DNA of 64,000 nucleotides from NCBI GenBank assembly GCA_000277545.1, contig AKXM01000057.1, positions 100,771-164,770 on the forward strand, in the 5' to 3' direction. The position numbers were made by a program, and so were the translations under genes. Source of the DNA: Enterobacter sp. Ag1. GTDB taxonomy: Bacteria > Pseudomonadota > Gammaproteobacteria > Enterobacterales > Enterobacteriaceae. The notes below the pieces were generated by a model. The model did no database searches, was not told where the DNA came from, and worked only from the letters and a program-made list of their open reading frames with translations. This document shows, in pieces, positions 52,481 to 63,394 of the stretch (the stretch's first letter is position 1; each line of letters starts with the position of its first letter).

Positions 52481-53905
52481 ATGCAAAGTCAGTTATTGAT
52501 TAACGGCCTGCTTGTGGCTGGCCTTGGAGATAAGCTGCCTGTCTACAACCCGGCCACGGGGCAGGTGCTGCTGGAGGTGGCGGAAGCCACGGCTCAGCAA
52601 GTTAACGATGCGGTCCTGGCGGCGGATAAAGCTTTTGCCGCATGGGGGCAGACGACGCCGAAAGAACGTGGCGAACATCTTCTGGCGCTAGCGGACGCCA
52701 TCGAGCAACACGCGGAAGCCTTCGCCAGGCTGGAGTCGCAGAACTGCGGCAAACCTTTCCACTGCGTGCTTAACGATGAGATCCCGGCGGTGGTGGATGT
52801 CTTTCGCTTTTTTGCCGGGGCGAGCCGCTGCCTGGGCGGTCTTGCCGCCGGAGAATATCTGAGCGGGCACACCTCGATGATCCGCCGCGATCCGGTCGGC
52901 GTGGTGGCGTCTATTGCTCCCTGGAACTATCCGCTGATGATGGCGGCCTGGAAACTGGCTCCGGCGCTGGCCGCCGGGAACTGCGTGGTGATCAAACCGT
53001 CCGAAATTACGCCGCTGACCGCGTTTAAGCTAGCCGAACTGGCGAAGGATATCTTCCCGGCGGGCGTGATTAACGTGCTGTTTGGGCGCGGGCAAACCGT
53101 CGGCGATGCGCTGACCGGGCATGAAAAAGTGCGCATGGTGTCGCTCACCGGGTCTATCGCCACCGGGGAACACATTATTAGCCACACCGCCCCGTCAATT
53201 AAGCGCACGCACATGGAACTGGGCGGCAAAGCGCCGGTTATCGTGTTCGACGATGCGGATTTACAGGCGGTGGTCGAAGGCGTGCGCACCTTTGGCTATT
53301 ACAACGCCGGGCAGGACTGCACCGCCGCCTGCCGGATTTACGCTCAAAGCGGGATTTACGACCGGCTGGTTGAGCAGCTTGGGGAAGCCGTGGCCAGTCT
53401 CAAATATGGGCCTCCTGAGGACGAAAGCACCGAGCTGGGGCCGCTGAGTTCAGAGGCACATCTTGAGCGAGTCAGCCAGGCCGTGGAAGACGCCAAAGCG
53501 CTGCCGCATATCCAGGTGATTACCGGCGGCAGTAAAGTCGCAGGCGACGGCTATTACTACCAGCCTACGCTGCTGGCCGGGGCTAAGCAGGGCGATGCCA
53601 TTGTGCAAAAAGAGGTGTTTGGCCCGGTCGTCAGCGTCACAAAATTTGACGATGAGCAGCAGGTGCTGGCGTGGGCCAACGACTCCAGCTACGGCCTGGC
53701 CTCTTCGGTATGGACGCAGGACGTGGGCCGGGCGCATCGCCTGAGTGCCCGATTGCAGTATGGCTGCACCTGGGTGAACACGCACTTTATGCTGGTGAGC
53801 GAGATGCCACACGGCGGGCAAAAACTGTCCGGCTACGGCAAAGATATGTCGCTTTACGGGCTGGAGGATTACACCGTTATTCGGCACGTGATGATTAAGC
53901 ACTGA
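52481..53905 (+). CDS. patD: Gamma-aminobutyraldehyde dehydrogenase PatD
   Basis: Oxidises 4-aminobutanal from putrescine to GABA with NAD+. The 474 residues match E. coli PatD in length and closely in sequence. Catalytic Glu is in [10 protein letters not shown] (near residue 246) and Cys in [11 protein letters not shown] (near 280); [12 protein letters not shown] and KPSEITPLT form the cofactor site. ATG 52481 follows AAGGAG; a longer open frame upstream to 52292 has no homology. The 281 bp before it (52200-52480) hold no other gene I can support. Confidence 0.95.
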   Translation: MQSQLLINGLLVAGLGDKLPVYNPATGQVLLEVAEATAQQVNDAVLAADKAFAAWGQTTPKERGEHLLALADAIEQHAEAFARLESQNCGKPFHCVLNDEIPAVVDVFRFFAGASRCLGGLAAGEYLSGHTSMIRRDPVGVVASIAPWNYPLMMAAWKLAPALAAGNCVVIKPSEITPLTAFKLAELAKDIFPAGVINVLFGRGQTVGDALTGHEKVRMVSLTGSIATGEHIISHTAPSIKRTHMELGGKAPVIVFDDADLQAVVEGVRTFGYYNAGQDCTAACRIYAQSGIYDRLVEQLGEAVASLKYGPPEDESTELGPLSSEAHLERVSQAVEDAKALPHIQVITGGSKVAGDGYYYQPTLLAGAKQGDAIVQKEVFGPVVSVTKFDDEQQVLAWANDSSYGLASSVWTQDVGRAHRLSARLQYGCTWVNTHFMLVSEMPHGGQKLSGYGKDMSLYGLEDYTVIRHVMIKH

Positions 53906-53972
53906 GCTTGCGACTGGCGGTTTTGGCTTCTTTTGCCAGGCTTACAGGGACCAGTAAACAGGAGAAAAGACC

Positions 53973-54419
53973 ATGGGATTATTTGATTTTGTCAAAGACG
54001 CGGGCGCCAAACTTTGGGACTCGCTGAAGGGGAACGAAGGCGAGCAGGGCAGCAAGCTTGAGGAGCATTTGAAAAACAGCGGCATTCCGGGCGCTGACAA
54101 AGTGAATGTTACCGTAGAAAACGGCAAAGCGGTGATCTCCGGGGGAGACGGGCTGACTCAGGCGCTGAAAGAAAAAATTCAGGTGGCGGTAGGTAACGTG
54201 GCCGGTATCAGCAGCGTTGAAAATAATATTCAGGCGACGGATGCTGCGCAGGAAGCCACTTACTATACGGTGAAATCAGGCGACACGCTGAGCGCCATTT
54301 CTAAACATGTCTATGGCGATGCCAACAAGTACAACACCATCTTTGAAGCGAATAAACCGATGCTAAGCCACCCGGATAAAATTTACCCCGGACAGGTACT
54401 GATTATTCCTAAGCTGTAA
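53973..54419 (+). CDS. kbp: Potassium-binding protein Kbp (YgaU), BON plus LysM
   Basis: A 148-residue cytosolic protein with an N-terminal [15 protein letters not shown], a BON domain (about 25-90) and a C-terminal LysM domain ([31 protein letters not shown]). Near-identical layout to E. coli Kbp, which binds K+ and is RpoS-linked. AGGAGA lies 8 nt before the ATG. Confidence 0.94.
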   Translation: MGLFDFVKDAGAKLWDSLKGNEGEQGSKLEEHLKNSGIPGADKVNVTVENGKAVISGGDGLTQALKEKIQVAVGNVAGISSVENNIQATDAAQEATYYTVKSGDTLSAISKHVYGDANKYNTIFEANKPMLSHPDKIYPGQVLIIPKL

Positions 54420-54427
54420 GTGCCCTA

Positions 54428-54449
54428 AAAACCCACTTCGGTGGGTTTT
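54428..54449 (+). terminator. Rho-independent terminator of kbp
   Basis: AAACCCAC pairs with GTGGGTTT around a TTCG tetraloop, followed by TGTTT, 8 bp after the kbp stop. Confidence 0.88.
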
Positions 54450-54550
54450 GTTTGGTGGATCGCGTAAAGTGTCACGTTAAACCTCAGAATTAATCTGTTT
54501 ATTTTCTGCTATTTGCCGACGAGGTGTTGGCCTGCTTTCAAGGATGATGT

Positions 54551-55279
54551 ATGACGTTGAAAAGAGCCATTCTGCTGGCAATCCCACTTGTTTTCTGTTC
54601 TTTCGCTTATGCCCAAACGGCAAGAAACCCGGTTATCGCCAACCTGGCGACAATGTTTGATTTCAATGCCCCGGCAGGCAACGTGCGCGAAATGCATACC
54701 GTCATGAAGCATCCGTCAGGGGAAGTCAACTATGAGAACCGACTAAAGGTAGACCGTACCGGGTGTGTGACCAGCCTCGATATCAGAGACTCGGCGCAAA
54801 AAATGGTGCTACAGCTTCACCGCGAAGGCAGCGCGCTAACGGGGACCCAAAACGGCAAACCGTTAACCCTCAAGCTTGATGAACAGTGTCTGGTGAAAAA
54901 GAGAAAAGATGAGCTGGGCGAAGTGAAATATGCCTACTGGCCTGGCGGGCTGCTGAAGGATATTTTTTTCATGCCGGGCGGGCAGCGCATCGCTCACCAT
55001 GAATACGATGTTAACGGTCTCCCTCGTCAGATCGATTTTTACCTGAATGACAAAGTGGCTTCGCAAACCAAAGTCAGCTACGAGAATGCGGAGCGCCGTC
55101 CGTTTGACTACAAACTGGTGACTGAAACGATGAGAACGCCGTTCCTGACGATGGAAAGCCACTGCCGCTACGACGAGCACTTGTCACCCATCGCCTGCGA
55201 TATCACGCTGGTGACCGGCATCGGGAAAACGCAGCAGACCCAGCGGCAGCAGGTGACGACGGAAGTCAGCTATTACTGA
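54551..55279 (+). CDS. YnfC-like periplasmic protein without a lipobox
   Basis: The 242-residue product resembles E. coli YnfC (UPF0257): FDFNAPAGNVREMHTVM near the N-terminus and CRYDEHLSPIACDITLV near the C-terminus match the family blocks FDFDP...VKDF and CEYDSHANPVDC. YnfC is a lipoprotein, but here the signal peptide IPLVFCSFAYA-QT lacks a lipobox and suits signal peptidase I. Function is unknown. Confidence 0.7.
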   Translation: MTLKRAILLAIPLVFCSFAYAQTARNPVIANLATMFDFNAPAGNVREMHTVMKHPSGEVNYENRLKVDRTGCVTSLDIRDSAQKMVLQLHREGSALTGTQNGKPLTLKLDEQCLVKKRKDELGEVKYAYWPGGLLKDIFFMPGGQRIAHHEYDVNGLPRQIDFYLNDKVASQTKVSYENAERRPFDYKLVTETMRTPFLTMESHCRYDEHLSPIACDITLVTGIGKTQQTQRQQVTTEVSYY

Positions 55280-55361
55280 GTAAATAAAGTTTCTAAACTT
55301 GATCTGCGTCATAAAAAAGAGCATATTCTGCAAAAAATTTTAACAAGTAGTAATGTCTTGT

Positions 55362-55535
55362 ATGACGCTTTATCAACACATGCTGGTTTTTTACGCCGTA
55401 ATGGCGTTAATCTGCGCCGGGATCACCTGGCTGCTCGCCAAAGACTCTAAACGCATTAAGCTGCTTTGTTCAGTGCTGATTGGCGCCACCTGGCCGATGA
55501 GTTTCCCGGTCGCGCTGCTGTTCTCTCTGTTCTAA
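55362..55535 (+). CDS. ortT: Orphan membrane toxin OrtT
   Basis: A 57-residue, two-helix inner-membrane protein. LYQHMLVFYAVMA and the C-terminal IGATWPMSFPVALLFSLF are nearly those of E. coli OrtT (YdcX), a GhoT-like toxin without antitoxin that damages the membrane under stringent-response stress. ATG 55362 gives the E. coli length; ATG 55353 would add three residues, and neither has a strong ribosome-binding site. In E. coli it follows patD directly; here kbp and the YnfC-like gene lie between. Confidence 0.9.
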   Translation: MTLYQHMLVFYAVMALICAGITWLLAKDSKRIKLLCSVLIGATWPMSFPVALLFSLF

Positions 55536-55546
55536 CCCGTTCTGAA

Positions 55547-56530
55547 CTAACAGCCTGCCGCGATAAAGTCGCCGTTGGCGCTAACGGGAATCGTGGTGAT
55601 AAATAGCACCGCGGCAAAAAGCACGATCAGCAAGCCGCCAAGCACTTTCAGCCCGGTGGTGATAATGCGAACCTGAGTAGGAGTGCGCGAAAGCCAGAGT
55701 TTGCTCACCGAGTCGCGGGTGCGGGTGACCAACACGGACAGCCCGAGTATCGACAGGGCTGTACCGAAAGCCATAGTCATCACCGCGGCAATGCCCCAGC
55801 TAATAAATCCCAACGCATTCGAAAACACCAAAATCATGATGGCCCCGCTGCAAGGCCGAGCGCCAATCGCCAGAATGACGCCCAGGTGCGTGAGCCAGTT
55901 GCCGCCCCGGGCATCGTAGCCAACGCCGTGGTTGTGCCCGCAGCCGCACCGATCATCGTGTGAATGATGATTCAGCGTTGGTGCATCACTGCTTATCGGC
56001 GTGAAGGATTTCATCCTGAGCGGCGCTTGCTGTCGCAGCGCTTTCAGCACAATATAAATCCCGAAACAGCCAATCATCACCGCGCTTATTTTTTCCACAT
56101 ACCAGCGACTTTCGCTGAGATCGCCGCTGGACAAATTAAGCGCAATCGCCAGCACAAAGACAAATACGATGGCGCTCACGCCCTGCATCAGGCTGCCGAG
56201 AAACGGAACCACTCGTCCGGCGAGAGGCGTTTCCTGGTTGGTACTGAGGTAGGTTGTGACGATAAATTTACCGTGCCCAGGGCCGATGGCGTGGAGTACG
56301 CCGTAAAAGAAGCTGCCGACCAGCAGCCAGACGCCGCCGATGTACTGGTGGTTGTTGATTTGCAGTAAATAGAAGACCAGGTAGCGGTGCAGGCTGATCT
56401 GCATACTCAGGCACCATTGAATAAAAGCGCTCCAGTGATAGCTGATAAACACCAGCGCCAGGGTAGTTATCAGCAAGGCCAATAAGCCCGCAGGCAGCGC
56501 CCAACGGCGGGGAAAAGTTTGAGTTGTCAT
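55547..56530 (-). CDS. NicO-family nickel/cobalt exporter
   Basis: An inner-membrane protein of about 327 residues with six or seven helices, a metal motif HAIGPGHGKF near residue 80, a His/Cys-rich cytosolic loop (HHSHDDRCGCGHNHG) near 195 and GARPCSGAIMILVF. These are features of RcnA/NicO transporters, which export Ni2+ and Co2+. It is longer than E. coli RcnA. ATG 56530 is preferred; a GTG at 56542 is possible. No rcnR-like regulator gene is adjacent. Confidence 0.85.
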   Translation of the reverse strand: MTTQTFPRRWALPAGLLALLITTLALVFISYHWSAFIQWCLSMQISLHRYLVFYLLQINNHQYIGGVWLLVGSFFYGVLHAIGPGHGKFIVTTYLSTNQETPLAGRVVPFLGSLMQGVSAIVFVFVLAIALNLSSGDLSESRWYVEKISAVMIGCFGIYIVLKALRQQAPLRMKSFTPISSDAPTLNHHSHDDRCGCGHNHGVGYDARGGNWLTHLGVILAIGARPCSGAIMILVFSNALGFISWGIAAVMTMAFGTALSILGLSVLVTRTRDSVSKLWLSRTPTQVRIITTGLKVLGGLLIVLFAAVLFITTIPVSANGDFIAAGC

Positions 56531-56681
56531 GGCGGCAATCACATCAGGTCAGCATGACTAAAGTATAAATAATGCCGGAGAGTAAGACCAAATGAATAAG
56601 CTATCAGCAAATCATCTTGTCGCACTGGGGCAGATATTATAGTCTCAAAAATCACGCTGTTAGCACCCGTCTGGAACCCGT

Positions 56682-58310
<1,629 letters not shown>

Positions 58311-59126
58311 TTATTCCCCACTAAGCAGCGGTAATTCCTGGTGACTCGCCCATTCATGCCAGGAGCCGACGTAAACGGCCACGTCCTGGTAACCTGCAAG
58401 TTTGAGAGCCACCAGAACCGTGGCGGCGCGAGCGCCACGGTGGCACCAGGCAATCACTCTTTTTGACGGCGTAAATCCGGCTTCGGCGGCAAGGCTTGCC
58501 AGCGCTGCAGCGGATTTGAACCGGCCATGCTCGACTGCATCTTCCCAGAAAAGCAGTTTTGAGCCAGGAATACGTCCCGCTCGCGCGCAGCATTCATGCA
58601 CAAAGCTGCCGTTATATTCCGTTGGCCTGCGGGCGTCCAGCAGTAAGGTTGATGCCGGATCGGCGTCGATCGTTTCGGCGCGGGTGGCGGCCAGCTGAGG
58701 CATGGCCGGTTGACATTCAGGGGCTCCGGCGTCAGAAACAATCGCAGCTGAACCTTTCCCCGGCGTTAATTTCCCCCCGGCGTCTCCCCAGGCTTCTACA
58801 CCGCCGTCCAGAATCAGTCCTTCTGCACCCAGTGCAAACCACAAAAACCATAATCCACGCGGAGATCGCATGCCCACGGTTTGCTCGAAGAATACCGGCG
58901 TAGCCCCGCTCGCGATACCGAGCTGTTGCCAGGCATGAACAAATGCCCCGGCCATCGCGGCGTAACCTTTCGGGGTCGAGTCAGACACAAAATAGTCGTA
59001 GACGTTAAGATTCAGCGCGCCCGGTAGGGAGGCCGTTTGCCAGGCTTCTCGTTCACGGACATCGATCAGCGCGAATATCTCGCCGTTCTCGATTCGTTTT
59101 ACCAGATCCGGCGCGTTAATCAGCAT
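58311..59126 (-). CDS. Rhodanese-type sulfurtransferase with two domains
   Basis: A 271-residue protein of two rhodanese domains. The first keeps LIDVREREAWQ but has no active Cys in its loop (FFEQTVGMR). The second has the persulfide-forming Cys in WCHRGARAAT (near 235), closer to a thiosulfate sulfurtransferase loop than to a 3-mercaptopyruvate one. ATG 59126 lies 8 nt after GGGAG and overlaps the cyclodeaminase gene by 11 nt. It ends an operon with a D-cysteine desulfhydrase-like gene, so handling of released sulfide or persulfide is likely. Confidence 0.88.
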   Translation of the reverse strand: MLINAPDLVKRIENGEIFALIDVREREAWQTASLPGALNLNVYDYFVSDSTPKGYAAMAGAFVHAWQQLGIASGATPVFFEQTVGMRSPRGLWFLWFALGAEGLILDGGVEAWGDAGGKLTPGKGSAAIVSDAGAPECQPAMPQLAATRAETIDADPASTLLLDARRPTEYNGSFVHECCARAGRIPGSKLLFWEDAVEHGRFKSAAALASLAAEAGFTPSKRVIAWCHRGARAATVLVALKLAGYQDVAVYVGSWHEWASHQELPLLSGE

Positions 59127-60111
59127 CGGTGGTCTCCCAGCCAAAAGGCAGATTGCTGCCCTTGCCCTGTTCGGCAGCAGCCCTTAGAACGCGGGCGGCG
59201 AGGGCGATATCAAACACGTTGAGGCCGAAAGAAGAGAAATAAACCTTGTCCGTTTCCGCAGGCCGCCAGCCATCGACCAGTAAATTTGTTAAATCTGCAG
59301 AGACGTTTTGCTCATCAAAAAGCCCGGCCCGGTACATTTGAAACAGGCTTTTGGCGCTGGTCAGCTTGAAGTCTCCCCAAAGGTCGACCACTACCTTGTC
59401 GGCGGCGGCAATCGTCTCAAAGGCCACTTCGTGATAGCCGATTTGCAGCACCAGGGTGCCGGCCCGCCAGATGCCAGGGCGTAAAAACGGCTCGCTGGCG
59501 CTGGTGCAGGTAATCAGCGCGTCCCAGTGCTGGCGCAGCGCATCGTTTAGTGTTTCAAACTGGGTGACAGGCCAGGGGAGTTTGTCGGCATGGCTGAGCA
59601 TGTCGGCGAGAGGCTCCGGCGTTTTGTTCCAGCAATAGACCATGTCCAGATCGGGAAAATGTGCAGCCAGCATCTCAAGATGAGCGCGGGCCTGCACGCC
59701 AGCGCCGAGCAATAAAACACGTGAAGGGCGGCGGGGAGCCGCCAGCTTCAAGGCGAGGGCCGACACGGCGGCGGTTCGGGTCGCGGTCAGGCTGCCACTT
59801 TCGACCAGGCCTATCGGCAAACCGTTGTCTGCGCGATTAACCAGCGTGGTGGCCATCGCCTGTGGATAGCCGTCGTTGGCGCGAGGTCGATGCGCCGTCC
59901 ATTTTACGCCCGTCGCATTGAACCGCCCGCCGACTCTGGCCGGGAGGGCGTAAACCTTCCCCAGCGGCGTATCGAGGTTGACGTGGGTTTCGGCGGGCAT
60001 CGCTGCCTCGCGGCGCCTCAGCAACCGCACGGTGTCCTCGATGTCCTGCAGAGCCTGTACCGGATCATTCCCCCCAAGGTCGGCCACCTGCTGACGGTTC
60101 ACTATCTGCAT
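59116..60111 (-). CDS. Ornithine cyclodeaminase / mu-crystallin family protein
   Basis: The 331-residue protein has an NAD(P)-binding Rossmann motif VLLLGAGVQARAHLEML near residue 130 and the family blocks YPQAMATTLVN, GSLTATRTAAVSALA and SFGLNVFDIALAARV. Members are ornithine cyclodeaminases, alanine dehydrogenases, ketimine reductases or SbnB-like enzymes. Operon neighbours argue for an imine- or amino-acid-linked role, perhaps reduction of a sulfur-containing ketimine. GGAG lies upstream in the previous gene. Confidence 0.85.
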   Translation of the reverse strand: MQIVNRQQVADLGGNDPVQALQDIEDTVRLLRRREAAMPAETHVNLDTPLGKVYALPARVGGRFNATGVKWTAHRPRANDGYPQAMATTLVNRADNGLPIGLVESGSLTATRTAAVSALALKLAAPRRPSRVLLLGAGVQARAHLEMLAAHFPDLDMVYCWNKTPEPLADMLSHADKLPWPVTQFETLNDALRQHWDALITCTSASEPFLRPGIWRAGTLVLQIGYHEVAFETIAAADKVVVDLWGDFKLTSAKSLFQMYRAGLFDEQNVSADLTNLLVDGWRPAETDKVYFSSFGLNVFDIALAARVLRAAAEQGKGSNLPFGWETTDAD

Positions 60112-60113
60112 GA

Positions 60114-61112
60114 TCAGTGCTCCAGAAGTTTTTGAGCGAACGGGTAAAGCGCCGGAGAGCCCCCGCAGTGCATAAACACTACGCTGCTGCCGGCGGCAAT
60201 ACGGCCTTCTTTCGCGAGGGTGATTAAACCGTGCATCGCTTTACCAGTGTAAACCGGATCCAGCAGCACGCCTTCCTGCTGCGCGACCTGATAAATCGCT
60301 TCAATGCCGCCGTCAGAAGGCACGCCGTAGGCACTGCCAACAAATCCGTCTTCGATCAGGATATCCTGCGGCTGCCAGGTTTGATCCCAGTCGAGCAGGC
60401 GAGCGCAGTCCTCGGCCATGGCGGAGATTCGGGTCTGGAACCAGTCGGCTTTGGCGCTGACGCTGATGCCGATAATCTTCGTTTTCGGCCAGTAACGGCG
60501 AGCGCCGACATACAGCCCGGCCAGCGTGCCGCCGGAGCCGGTGGGGGCGATAATCACGTCCGGGGCAGATTCGCCCGCAGCGCGAAGCTGGGCATCCATC
60601 TCTTCAACGGCGCGAACATAGCCCAGCGCACCTAGCGCCGTGGCCCCCCCCAGCGGAATGATCATCGGCTTTTCGCCGCGAGCCGTGGCCGCATCGGCAT
60701 GGGCCTGCATCGCGCCTTCAATCTGGGTGAAATAACCTTCCGGGTCGAGGAACTGCAGCTCTGCCCCAAACAGTTTGTCCAGCAGGAGATTACCCTGATA
60801 AGTCTGTGGCTCATCGCCGCGTAAAACCAGTACCGGCTTCATGCCAAATTTACGGGCGGCCGCCGCGACCATGCGCGCGTGGTTAGACTGGTGACCGCCG
60901 GTGGTTATCACCACTTTCACCCCTTTGCGGCAGGCTTCGGCCATCAGGTACTCCAGCTTGCGGACTTTGTTGCCGCCGCCGCCAAAACCGCTGTAGTCGT
61001 CGCGCTTAATTTTTATGTTAACGCCTAGCGTTTCGCTCAGACGAGGTAAAGATTCCAGCGGCGTGGGGAAGAATCCGAGCGTAACACGTTCAAAATCATT
61101 GACGTTTTTCAT
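60114..61112 (-). CDS. D-cysteine desulfhydrase / ACC deaminase-family PLP enzyme
   Basis: A fold-type II PLP enzyme of 332 residues. The cofactor Lys 49 is in GGGGNKVRKLEYL, the nucleophile-region Ser in TTGGHQSNHARM, and a phosphate-binding APTGSGGTLAG lies near residue 195. The family includes D-cysteine desulfhydrase (pyruvate, H2S, ammonia) and ACC deaminase; the C-terminal MHCGGSPALY differs from the usual HTGG or HLGG. With a rhodanese in the operon, sulfur chemistry is the better guess. The stop is 2 bp before the cyclodeaminase start. Confidence 0.85.
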   Translation of the reverse strand: MKNVNDFERVTLGFFPTPLESLPRLSETLGVNIKIKRDDYSGFGGGGNKVRKLEYLMAEACRKGVKVVITTGGHQSNHARMVAAAARKFGMKPVLVLRGDEPQTYQGNLLLDKLFGAELQFLDPEGYFTQIEGAMQAHADAATARGEKPMIIPLGGATALGALGYVRAVEEMDAQLRAAGESAPDVIIAPTGSGGTLAGLYVGARRYWPKTKIIGISVSAKADWFQTRISAMAEDCARLLDWDQTWQPQDILIEDGFVGSAYGVPSDGGIEAIYQVAQQEGVLLDPVYTGKAMHGLITLAKEGRIAAGSSVVFMHCGGSPALYPFAQKLLEH

Positions 61113-61148
61113 GCATTATCCTGTCTGGTTCCCGGGTGCTGGCCGTAT

Positions 61149-62483
61149 TTAAAAGGCAAGTAGCCAGTCATTAAGCGATTGTTGGTAGCGTTGTAAGCCC
61201 TTGAGCGTGACGAATTCGTTCACGCCGTGGGCGTTGCCGCCGTAGCCCAGGCCGCCGATCAGGAAGGCTGGTGCCACAGGGGCGAAGGCGTAGGCCGGGG
61301 CGCAGCCTGGCGCCCAGGGCCAGATTTGCGGTTTTGCCTGCTGCTGGTGATAGCTCGCCATCAGCTCAAGCACGCCGACGTCATCAATGCTGAAGCGGTA
61401 GCCGGGGTAGCTGTCCCCCGGCTCGAGCACCGCTCCGGCAAGTGCCGGGCTGGCAAGCTGTTCTTTTATGCGCCGCATCAGGCGTTCGCCATCGACGACG
61501 GGCGGTGTTCTTAACACCACATCGGCGAAGGCTTCCGGAGGGATCACGCCCTGAGCACCGCGCGGCAGGCTGGCTATCTCCGACACGCTTAGCACCGCGC
61601 TGCCCAGCAGGTATGCCAGGTTGCTGAAACTATCGCCAGTGATGGCGTATTTTTCGCTGCGGCGGAAGGTCAGTTCGTCCGCCAAATTAAATTCCCGCGC
61701 GAGGTCGTCCAGAATGGAGCTGGCTTCTTCGTCCAGCTCGCCCGTTTCGAGCACGCCGTTGGCGTGAGGCGGGGCAAGAGTGCTTAACGCCTGCACCAGC
61801 CGCCAGACCGGGCTATCGATCCATGCGGCGTTACTGGCGTGAATCGCCGCTTTCGGGCCGCCCCAGCTGCCGCCTTTGACTACCAGACGGCCACCGCTGC
61901 GGCCGGTGAAGCCGAGGTAAATGCGCGGTGCGCCGCCACCGTATTCGCACAGGGAAGGGAAAAGCACTGCTTCTGCCGGGGCAACCGGGCAAGGCTGCCG
62001 GGCGAGGTAGCGGCGCAGGTTGCCGCTGCCAATCTCTTCTTCGCCTTCCAGCAGGATTTCAACGTTGGTATGCAGGCGGCCCGAGTGATAGAGATCGCGC
62101 ACCACCCTCAGCATGCCTGCCAGCGGGCCTTTGTTGTTCTCCGCCCCGCGAGAAATAAACACATCGCCTTTATCCGACCAGTGTTTGAGGCCGCCCACGA
62201 ACGGGTCGACCTCCCAGCCGTCTTCTTCGGCGGGCATCACGTCGTACATGTTGTACAGCACGAGGGTTCGTGGCGAGCCGATATTAATTCGCACGTGTAC
62301 CAGCGGCGGTGCGTCGTCCTGAGGCTGCTGGCTGACCGGGTACAGCACTTCAGCGTCAGTTTCTTCAATTAACCAACGCTCAAGCCACTGCGCCAGGTCG
62401 CGCTGCTGGTCGATATTGCCCGCCACGCTTCGGAAAGGCGTCAGCTGGTGCAGGAGATCCAGCGTTGCATCGAGTGACTTCAT
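61149..62483 (-). CDS. M20-family peptidase homologue with altered metal site
   Basis: The 444-residue protein has the M20 dimerisation and catalytic folds, with LEGEEEIGSGN near residue 150 and the C-terminal His in GNAHGVNEF. Two usual zinc ligands are changed: the GHxD motif reads YNMYDVMP (Met 79 instead of His) and the RGAxDxKG motif reads RGAENNKGP (Asn 116 instead of Asp). The enzyme may bind metal differently or cleave a special substrate. It overlaps the DppB-like gene by 4 nt. I infer that it splits the conjugate brought in by the transporter. Confidence 0.82.
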   Translation of the reverse strand: MKSLDATLDLLHQLTPFRSVAGNIDQQRDLAQWLERWLIEETDAEVLYPVSQQPQDDAPPLVHVRINIGSPRTLVLYNMYDVMPAEEDGWEVDPFVGGLKHWSDKGDVFISRGAENNKGPLAGMLRVVRDLYHSGRLHTNVEILLEGEEEIGSGNLRRYLARQPCPVAPAEAVLFPSLCEYGGGAPRIYLGFTGRSGGRLVVKGGSWGGPKAAIHASNAAWIDSPVWRLVQALSTLAPPHANGVLETGELDEEASSILDDLAREFNLADELTFRRSEKYAITGDSFSNLAYLLGSAVLSVSEIASLPRGAQGVIPPEAFADVVLRTPPVVDGERLMRRIKEQLASPALAGAVLEPGDSYPGYRFSIDDVGVLELMASYHQQQAKPQIWPWAPGCAPAYAFAPVAPAFLIGGLGYGGNAHGVNEFVTLKGLQRYQQSLNDWLLAF

Positions 62484-63394
62484 AGCCGGATCCTCGGGTT
62501 CAGTACCACGTACAGCAAATCAATGATTAGGTTCACCACCACAAACACCAGCGCGGCCAGCAGGACAATAGCCTGCACCAGCGGGAAGTCACGGTTTTGA
62601 ATGGCCTGCACCGCAAGGCGGCCAATGCCGGGCCAGGCAAAAATAATTTCGGTGACCAGCGCGCCGCCCAGCAGGGAAGCGAAATACATTCCCTGCACGG
62701 TGACGACCGGGATCAGCGCATTGCGCAGGCCGTGGCGAATCAGGATCCGCCACGAACTTAGCCCCTTGGCCTGCGCCGTGCGGATGTAGTCCTGAGCCAG
62801 CACGTCGATCAGGCTGGCACGTACCAGGCGCGCAATGGCGCTCATGTAATAGGCCCCAAGACTGATGGCGGGCATGATCAGATGGCTGAAGGTGCCGTAG
62901 CCGCTGGAGGGCAGCCAGCGTAGATGCAGGCTGAACCAGATGATCATCAACAGACCCAGCCAGAATACCGGCACGGCCTGGCCGCTGAAGGCAAACAGGC
63001 GGGCGAGTAAGTCCCAAACGCTGTTGCGCCAGACCGCGCTCACCAGGCCAAGCAGCAGGCCAACCAGGGTGCTCCACGCCAGGGCAGAAACGGCCAGCAG
63101 CAGCGTGGCAGGCACGCGCTGGGCGATAAGTTCGGTCACCGGCTGATCATAGCGGAGCGACAGGCCAAGGTCGCCGTGCAGCAGGCCGGTCAGGTAATGG
63201 CCGTATTGCCAGAGCAGCGGACGGTCAAAACCCATTGCGTGGCGGAAGTTGTCTATTTCTTGCTGGGAAGAACCGGGCGGCATCATCACCGCGGCAGGAT
63301 CGCCGGTCAGGTGCAGGCTGTAAAAGATCAGCAGTGAGACGCCAAACATCACCAGCACGGCCTGCGCGAAGCGGGAAAGAATGTAGCGCAGCAT
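62480..63394 (-). CDS. Peptide-type ABC permease, DppB class
   Basis: A 304-residue inner-membrane permease. The N-terminus LSRFAQAVLVMFGVSLLIFYSLHLTGDPAAVMMP is typical of DppB, and the EAA loop is YIRTAQAKGLSSWRILIRHGLRN near residue 205. It overlaps the M20 gene and the DppC-class gene (1 nt), so the genes are co-translated. Confidence 0.92.
   Translation of the reverse strand: MLRYILSRFAQAVLVMFGVSLLIFYSLHLTGDPAAVMMPPGSSQQEIDNFRHAMGFDRPLLWQYGHYLTGLLHGDLGLSLRYDQPVTELIAQRVPATLLLAVSALAWSTLVGLLLGLVSAVWRNSVWDLLARLFAFSGQAVPVFWLGLLMIIWFSLHLRWLPSSGYGTFSHLIMPAISLGAYYMSAIARLVRASLIDVLAQDYIRTAQAKGLSSWRILIRHGLRNALIPVVTVQGMYFASLLGGALVTEIIFAWPGIGRLAVQAIQNRDFPLVQAIVLLAALVFVVVNLIIDLLYVVLNPRIRL

Noticed and set aside
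55362..55535. Toxin-antitoxin pair around ortT
   Set aside because: No antitoxin-like small gene is found on either side; OrtT is known as an orphan toxin.
60114..61112. Siderophore-type SbnA/SbnB pair (PLP enzyme with cyclodeaminase homologue) for 2,3-diaminopropionate synthesis
   Set aside because: The PLP enzyme has the D-cysteine desulfhydrase/ACC deaminase pattern GGGGNKVRKLEYL instead of a cysteine-synthase-like one, and the neighbours are catabolic (peptidase, importer, rhodanese) with no siderophore synthetase.
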